Below are positions 45,761-50,673 of a stretch of 50,673 nt of DNA, in pieces. Within the stretch, counting starts at the first letter, position 1; every line of letters starts with the position of its first letter. The DNA comes from a virus. The notes under the pieces were generated by a model. That model was not told the origin of the DNA. It worked only from the letters and a program-made list of their open reading frames with translations, and made no database searches. The stretch is taken from positions 1 through 50,673 of the IMG/VR virus record IMGVR_UViG_3300006847_000005. The stretch is one strand, 5' to 3'. The position numbers and the translations under genes were made by a program.

Positions 45761-47569
45761 TTATGTCGGCATCTGCCTCAGTACTCCGGCCCTCAGGTCG
45801 GGATTACCGCCACCGGTCAGACCGGCGAGTAGCTGTTGCATGGAGTTCATTCCCTCACCGGCTGCAATCTCAGGGAGAGCGCCGCCTGCGGCCTCAGCCT
45901 GAGCCTGTTCCGGCGACTCGGGAATAGCCTCCGGCATTGCGGGTGGTGCTGGCTCTTCCGGCGTGAACGCCTTTTCGAGAGCCTCGGCAACAGGTGTACC
46001 CTTCATACGTTCCTTGCGAACGATGCTCAGAGCCCTGAGACCTGGGATGATATCAACCTGTCCGGACTGTGCGAGCATAGGAAGATTTGCTCCAAGTCCT
46101 TCGATGCCCGCCAGGGCTGCGTCATCAATCCGCTCAAGATCAATGTCTCTTCCGAGGGCGTCCACATCAATTTCCTGAGGGAGGGCTCGTAGCATAGTTG
46201 CTCGGTCGATAGCCCTATCTCCGCGCAGTTGGAGCAGATACACCAGACCCCGGCTAGGATCAAGTCCAGCGATGAAGCCATAGGTCACGCTCACAGAGTA
46301 GTTGCCCTTGATGTCCTTCGCAGGCATGTACTCCTCCTCGAAGGGTGCGCCATTGCTGACACCCATCGCCTTCTTCTTCAAGCCAGGCCACAGCTTCTCG
46401 TCTAGCTCGAAGCACATCATGAGGGAGCGGCGGAGAGCCTCTCCAATGTTGTCCTGTCCAGCCTTGATGACGTTGTTGAATGCGCCAGCCAGGGCGTTCA
46501 CGCCCTGTCCGGTGACAATGCTGGCGTCAAAGTTGGCCATGGACGGCATTCGCGAGATACCCTGTTGCAGTTCATTCTGCAACATCGATGTCTCTAGGAA
46601 ATGCGACTGCGGCATGTCGAGGGCCAACCGCTTTACCTTGTCCGGCTCCCTTGTGCGGAGCACGGCATCAGGTCCAACAGGGATTCGCTGCACATCGTCG
46701 CCAGCAACGATAGGTGCCTGAATCGCCTTCTTGGCTGCTTCCATTCCGAGTAGCGCCATCCTGTTGTGCGCCAGCCAGACCCAAAGAATCTGGTCGAACG
46801 CACCACGGGACTCGCCATCGAAGCGAGGAAGCTCGGCAATCTCCACGGGTACCCGGTCGAGGTAGTTTCGGCTATATGCCAGAATGCAGTCATCCCGCTC
46901 GGGGCACCACATGTAGATTCCGGTGCGGTCATACCACCGCACGACCTTCAACTGCTCATCAGGTGCAGCCTCGGCGTACTTGACTCGACCGTACCAAGTG
47001 GTACTCTCGGTCTTGGCCTTGAGATGGGATTCCAACTCAGGGAACTTCGCACACAGGGCCGACACCGGCTCACGCCACTCCTTGCAGTAGACCTCGACCT
47101 CTCCGTAGGAGTCCGTAATCCAATACGCTCCGCGAGGGTTGTCCAGTCGGATGCAGGGGCGAGAGTAAGCAGTGCTTGGCTCGATGATGAAGGGTAGCGC
47201 ACCGTATGTGAAGTACCAGTCGGCACCCACCTGTAGCTGCTTTCGCAGCCTTGAGTTCTCGATGAAACCGAGTGCGATCCTGGTGCGCTTCGCGGCGGAC
47301 CTCTTGGCGCTATCTGAACCGGCCTTGTTAGGTAGACAGTCAATTCCGGGTAGCATAGCCAAGACGTTCGCCAACTCCTGGGCCGAGTCATTGATCACGT
47401 TAGCGACAATGGGGCGCGGCCAAGTATCGGGGAACACGCCGGGGAGAACCTTCTGAATGTTTCCGGCCCGACCCTCGGCAATCTGGGCATGGCGGCTATC
47501 ACGGGCAGCGAACTGCTGCTTGATGTCGTCGTAACGACCACGTAGCTGCCTAGGTAGGGCTTCGTACAT
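45761..47569 (-). CDS. Portal protein
   Basis: 602 residues, the size of podoviral-type portals. N-terminal helices (RQLRGRYDDIKQQFAARDSR), 'RPIVANVINDSAQELANVLAMLPGIDC' and a long alpha/beta body precede the helical region with 'GMEAAKKAIQAPIVAGDD', then a Pro/Glu-rich tail. It forms the dodecameric DNA channel and docks the terminase. TAATG overlap with the terminase gene just upstream. Confidence 0.8.
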   Translation of the reverse strand: MYEALPRQLRGRYDDIKQQFAARDSRHAQIAEGRAGNIQKVLPGVFPDTWPRPIVANVINDSAQELANVLAMLPGIDCLPNKAGSDSAKRSAAKRTRIALGFIENSRLRKQLQVGADWYFTYGALPFIIEPSTAYSRPCIRLDNPRGAYWITDSYGEVEVYCKEWREPVSALCAKFPELESHLKAKTESTTWYGRVKYAEAAPDEQLKVVRWYDRTGIYMWCPERDDCILAYSRNYLDRVPVEIAELPRFDGESRGAFDQILWVWLAHNRMALLGMEAAKKAIQAPIVAGDDVQRIPVGPDAVLRTREPDKVKRLALDMPQSHFLETSMLQNELQQGISRMPSMANFDASIVTGQGVNALAGAFNNVIKAGQDNIGEALRRSLMMCFELDEKLWPGLKKKAMGVSNGAPFEEEYMPAKDIKGNYSVSVTYGFIAGLDPSRGLVYLLQLRGDRAIDRATMLRALPQEIDVDALGRDIDLERIDDAALAGIEGLGANLPMLAQSGQVDIIPGLRALSIVRKERMKGTPVAEALEKAFTPEEPAPPAMPEAIPESPEQAQAEAAGGALPEIAAGEGMNSMQQLLAGLTGGGNPDLRAGVLRQMPT

Positions 47570-49560
47570 TAGGAGAACTCACTATCGGCGATTTCGTAGT
47601 TCACACCCCTCGACCAGAGGCCGACAGGCTGGAACTGCTGATTGACGAGGTACTGGTCAACATCGATGACCGAGCGGTCGGACAGTTCCTCCTCGGTGCG
47701 GAACTCCTCGTCACCCATGAACATGTCGCCATCCACCAGAATAGATGTCAACTCTGCTGCACGGATGCTGGCGAACCAGAGGGCCATGACGATATCGGTC
47801 TTGTGGCCGTCAGGCAGATCGGTGCTCCATGTGACAAGCTGCTCGATCATTTGCCGTGTAGGCTCATCCTTCTTCGCGGGGAGCGAGATGAGAGCGTTCC
47901 CATCCTGCCATCCCTGGAAGAGCATGGCCATGGCCGAGACTCCGAAGTCGGCGTCCCACTTGTTCTTCTGGGTCTGGTGCTCATGCCACAGGACTCCGCG
48001 ACTGGCCATATACCTGAACAGTTCGGGGTTCTGGGTCATGTACTGCTGGAAGCTGTTAGCCTCGACGCGCCACTCGTCCACGTTGAAGTGCTCGGTGACT
48101 TGCTTGATCGTCCGGTTCATCGCGGCGGGAGTCATCCGCTCGTTGTAGACCTTGATGACCTTCCTGAGCCTGGTACGGGTGTTTACGCCGAGGACGACAA
48201 TAGCCGTAAAGCCGCTCACCGTAGCGGGGTCCAAACCACAGACAATCTTCCAGTCGTTGCCCTTGTCGAGTCCGCCGCCCTCCTGGGCGTTGAACAGGTA
48301 TCCCGGCATTCGCAGCGAGTCTACGCATCCGAGAACGTCCTCTTGAGCAAAGACGGTATCCTCGTCAATCTGCTGCTGCATGTAGACCATGCCCCAGGTG
48401 CGAGGGGACTTCTTGCGTCGGATTTGGGCAGCACGTACACCGTCCCACATTCGGTACAGCGCATCTGCGTCAGGTCGCGAATCCTTGTCTCCTCGACCAG
48501 GCTGGTTGCTGCGTGGCCACAGTGTCGTCCAGTCCTTCGGCTCATCCGCGAACTCCAACACCATCGGCTGAGTGAGCCTGGTCCACGGACTTACCTCCTC
48601 GGGGAAACGGTTAGGATTGATAAGTTCAGTATACAGGTCAATCGGGGCAACACGGGTTCCAACAACAATAAGCAGTCCTGTGTCTGGCTCAATTCGGGAA
48701 TCGACCTCTTGTTCAATCCACTCGATCTGAGATTCGACCTGTCCAACGTTGTCCAGAGTAACACCGTCGTCAATGATGATAATATCAGCCCGAGCACCGT
48801 AAATGTGGCCACCCAGACCAACAGCCTCGACGGTTGGGTCCTTCTCAATTCCTCGGCCCTCTTGGGCCGCGTCGGCACCGTTGACATAAATGTGCGTAGC
48901 CGTCCACTCCGCATTACCCTTGTCGAACCCTTCAATAGGCGCATAGTCATTCTGCAACTGCCGATACTGGTTCGAGGTGAGTCGCCCCTTGATACCCCTC
49001 AGGAACTTCTTGGCCATATCCTGGTTCTTAGAAATGACCATCACCCGAATACCACGATCCATACAAATACGATATGTCACATAATCCATCGTAATCGTAG
49101 AACTCTTCGCATGGAATGGCGGGGTGTTAATCACAATCAGGTTAGGGTCTCCCCTATGCCATTCCTGAGTATAATGCAAATTGCGGGGCTCACGCCCCTC
49201 GATAACATCGAGCCACTGTAGCTGGTGCCAGAATAGCTTATGGTGCAAATACGTCTCAGCGAATTCCTCGAAACCGATATTCGGCTGCTGACGGAACTTC
49301 TCGTCATTTCCCTTACCGGCAACCCACATCCTTGCGGCTGAGAGGTTGTTCTTGAACTCCGCGTCGGTCCTTTGGTAGTACTTGATGATCGACGGGTTCA
49401 GACCGCAACTCCTCGCCGCATCGGCGTAGGTGTACCCGTCCTTCACCAGCTTGACGATCTTCGCCTTCTGATGCTGAACCTGACGACGCTTGCTCCACGT
49501 CTTGTCGGGCTTGTTCGTCGTCGTATTCGAAGGATGTGGCGTTACCTCGATCCTGGCCAC
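47569..49560 (-). CDS. terL: Terminase large subunit
   Basis: 663 residues. An N-terminal helix-turn-helix-like segment (YTYADAARSCGLNPSIIKYY, 43-62), the kind usually found in a small subunit, precedes the ATPase: Walker A-like NTPPFHAKSST (145-155) and Walker B DIIIIDDG (259-266). The nuclease domain shows GLDPA (D444), VEAN (E500) and KTDIVMA (D589), the RNase H-like metal triad. It packages DNA into the procapsid. No separate small terminase is visible, so that function may be fused here. GTG start with GGGAGG five bases upstream; first gene of the leftward late operon. Confidence 0.9.
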   Translation of the reverse strand: MARIEVTPHPSNTTTNKPDKTWSKRRQVQHQKAKIVKLVKDGYTYADAARSCGLNPSIIKYYQRTDAEFKNNLSAARMWVAGKGNDEKFRQQPNIGFEEFAETYLHHKLFWHQLQWLDVIEGREPRNLHYTQEWHRGDPNLIVINTPPFHAKSSTITMDYVTYRICMDRGIRVMVISKNQDMAKKFLRGIKGRLTSNQYRQLQNDYAPIEGFDKGNAEWTATHIYVNGADAAQEGRGIEKDPTVEAVGLGGHIYGARADIIIIDDGVTLDNVGQVESQIEWIEQEVDSRIEPDTGLLIVVGTRVAPIDLYTELINPNRFPEEVSPWTRLTQPMVLEFADEPKDWTTLWPRSNQPGRGDKDSRPDADALYRMWDGVRAAQIRRKKSPRTWGMVYMQQQIDEDTVFAQEDVLGCVDSLRMPGYLFNAQEGGGLDKGNDWKIVCGLDPATVSGFTAIVVLGVNTRTRLRKVIKVYNERMTPAAMNRTIKQVTEHFNVDEWRVEANSFQQYMTQNPELFRYMASRGVLWHEHQTQKNKWDADFGVSAMAMLFQGWQDGNALISLPAKKDEPTRQMIEQLVTWSTDLPDGHKTDIVMALWFASIRAAELTSILVDGDMFMGDEEFRTEEELSDRSVIDVDQYLVNQQFQPVGLWSRGVNYEIADSEFS

Positions 49561-49858
49561 CTCATCCTCCCTTTCCTTGCTCCCGCTACCATCCGTCCAA
49601 AAAACTCTTACGCGCGTACTTAGTATTGGTTAACGGAGTTACCCTTAGTCTCGACTTTCGAGGGGGGAAAGGCCCTAAGCCTTTCACCCCATCCCCTTCT
49701 CCGCTCCCTGACGGTCGCTCCTCTTCCCCTTCCCCAGTACAGGTGGAAAATAAGCCGAAATACGCCGTAAATTCCTCGAAATCCGTCGAAAACGTTACCT
49801 TGCCGTTATCAAAACCTATCCGAGATACGTCTGGGGGTTCTATATTATACAGGTCGCA

Positions 49859-49874
49859 GGGGCCTAAAGGCCCC
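49859..49874. other. Hairpin GGGGCC-TAAA-GGCCCC
   Basis: A perfect 6-bp GC stem with a TAAA loop, next to an AT-rich stretch (49841-49849) that reads TATAAT on the minus strand. No T-run follows on either strand. Confidence 0.5.
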
Positions 49875-49876
49875 CG

Positions 49877-49937
49877 GTCATACTATGCTTTGGTATGACA
49901 TACTGTACCAATTCGGACTGTCCGGAGTGTACCAATT
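49877..49937. promoter_or_regulatory. Operator-like cluster upstream of terL
   Basis: GTCATAC/GTATGAC inverted repeat (49877-49883 and 49893-49899), then TGTACCAATT twice (49904-49913 and 49928-49937) flanking the palindrome CGGACTGTCCG (49914-49924). Such dense symmetry usually marks repressor or activator sites. In one frame it also encodes a CxxxxCxxC pattern (a 93-codon ORF from 49895 without a ribosome site), so a coding reading cannot be fully excluded. Confidence 0.5.
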
Positions 49938-50078
49938 TTTCTCAGGTTTTGGTAGAATTTCCTGACTTTTCCACCGTACGTGTGACGGATTTAGTACATA
50001 TGTGTAGTATGGATGTAATAATATATGGCGGAGCCATCACCATATGTCACCACAAATGGTACATCATCACTGTCATGG

Positions 50079-50267
50079 TATGTCCACATATGTCAAGACA
50101 TAGTGGTGGTGTGGTGGTGGGTGGACATAGTAGGACATGGCATGACATGGTACCTACCCACCATGTCCACGCATAGTAGGACATAGACACCCACAGTCTC
50201 AGCCCCGCTATATCTGGACATAATAGGATATTGTAGGTGTGGTGCATAAGCATACAAACTAGGACAT
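50079..50267. repeat. GGACAT repeat array (leftward orientation)
   Basis: GGACAT occurs at 50123, 50133, 50179, 50216 and 50262, usually as (T)AGGACATAG, with TATGTCC and TGACATGG variants nearby. All five face the same way, opposite to the array that follows. Confidence 0.6.
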
Positions 50268-50577
50268 AGTGGGCTGTCTGTTTGTCCTGGTTTGTCATGC
50301 TTTGTGCATGACCACAATATCCGCATATTCCATGACAAATAGGACGCCCTGTTTGATAACCTTTGTCCTAATTTGTCACCGTCCAGAATATGCGTATAAA
50401 TACAGACAAACAGGCTGTCCCCTTTAGCCGCAATTGTCCTGGTTTGCCCCTGTCCGGTTTGCACTGATAAATCAGGATAAACCGAGCGTTCGGTTTGACC
50501 GATAATGTCCTGGTTTGGACGCTTTCTGTTTGTCCCGATTGATCCCGATTTGTACCACACTATTTGTCACGATTTGT

Positions 50578-50594
50578 ATACCCTCGCAGGGTAT
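50578..50594. promoter_or_regulatory. Dyad ATACCCT-N3-AGGGTAT
   Basis: A perfect 7-bp inverted repeat within the TTTGTCC array, the partner of the ATACCC/GGGTAT dyad at 136-152. Confidence 0.5.
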
Positions 50595-50673
50595 TCGATT
50601 TGTCCCGATTTATACACATTCCCTGCACCGATTTGTCCTGTTTGTCCTAGGGGCACATTGCCCCGTTCTGTCC
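50594..50673. repeat. 80-bp direct terminal repeat, right copy
   Basis: Identical to bases 1-80. The identity is exact over 80 bp and ends at the window edge, so the true redundancy could be longer; it implies circularity or terminal redundancy. Confidence 0.95.

Larger units (their letters stand above)
49561..50593. other. Non-coding control region between the divergent arms
   Basis: About 1 kb, continuing on the circle into 1-706. It is more AT-rich and repetitive than the genes. From left to right it holds a Pro/purine-skewed leader of terL, a GGGGCC-TAAA-GGCCCC hairpin, operator-like repeats, a GTG-rich microsatellite (50103-50124) and two TGTCC-type repeat arrays. ORFs here lack ribosome sites. 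Probable replication origin and divergent-promoter region. Confidence 0.6.
50279..50673. repeat. TTTGTCC repeat array (rightward orientation), iteron-like
   Basis: At least ten degenerate copies of (T/A)TTGTCC, often as TTTGTCCYGATTTGTC, from 50281 through the window end and continuing in bases 1-80. Spacing is irregular, about 10-40 bp. Together with the inverted GGACAT array it forms a symmetrical block at the strand switch, like the iteron origins or multi-site operators of phages and plasmids. Confidence 0.65.

Noticed and set aside
49844-49849. TATAAT on the minus strand as the terL promoter
   Set aside because: No acceptable -35 hexamer at 16-18 bases upstream; kept only as an AT-rich element.
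49895-50560. ORFs of 83-155 codons in the right control region
   Set aside because: They mostly translate the GTG and TGTCC repeats; none has a ribosome site. Only the first 20 codons of the one at 49895 gave pause (see finding).
1-50673. CRISPR array, integrase, transposon or lysogeny repressor
   Set aside because: No regularly spaced identical repeats, no tyrosine or serine recombinase motifs, no insertion-sequence ends and no recognisable repressor were found; the tandem repeats at the ends are short and degenerate.

Overview
The window is a nearly complete double-stranded DNA bacteriophage genome. Its last 80 bases repeat its first 80 exactly, so it is best read as a circular or terminally redundant molecule of about 50,593 bp cut inside its control region. 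The phage probably infects an actinobacterium: it encodes a WhiB-type iron-sulphur regulator and an actinophage-style lipoprotein. It looks like a podovirus. It has a large terminase, a portal, an N4-gp56-like capsid protein, a connector-like protein, a collar fibre and very large internal-type virion proteins, but no tape-measure protein or tail-tube cassette. No integrase, DNA polymerase or RNA polymerase is visible.

Layout. (1) 716-9286, plus strand: about 24 small, tightly coupled genes, mostly of unknown function. Two are recognisable: an ATP-dependent amidoligase and a class II glutamine amidotransferase, adjacent to each other. Tandem stem-loops sit in front of several of these genes. 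A bidirectional terminator at 9291-9315 ends the arm. (2) 9334-20457, minus strand: the DNA-metabolism and regulation operon, read from a consensus promoter at 20429-20457. It encodes WhiB, a PD-(D/E)XK/Cas4-like nuclease split over two ORFs, a RecA/DnaB-like ATPase, a resolvase-like nuclease, a primase split over two ORFs, a DEDDy exonuclease, a sigma-region-4-like protein, a lysozyme-like endolysin with a small membrane protein, a lipoprotein and two secreted proteins. (3) 20628-22264, minus: a secreted NlpC/P60 hydrolase and tRNA cluster 1 (8 tRNAs plus structured spacers) with its own promoter and a structured leader. (4) 22316-33864, minus: tail, host-recognition and head genes, with holin-like membrane proteins interspersed. 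(5) 33984-35197, minus: tRNA cluster 2 (14 tRNAs) behind a consensus promoter overlapped by a perfect palindrome. (6) 35202-49560, minus: internal virion proteins including an 1820-aa protein, a bifunctional wall hydrolase, the portal and the large terminase. (7) 49561 to the end and on through 1-706: about 1.7 kb of non-coding DNA between the two divergent arms, rich in short TGTCC-type repeats and dyads. It is the likely origin and control region.

Together the two clusters give 22 tRNAs covering all 20 amino acids, which is exceptional for a 50-kb phage. Apart from that, the strongest leads are the two nucleic-acid enzymes split by overlaps needing the same +1 shift, the amidoligase/amidotransferase pair, the operator on the tRNA promoter, and the divergent repeat arrays at the strand switch. 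All functions are inferred from sequence motifs read by eye; no database search was run.
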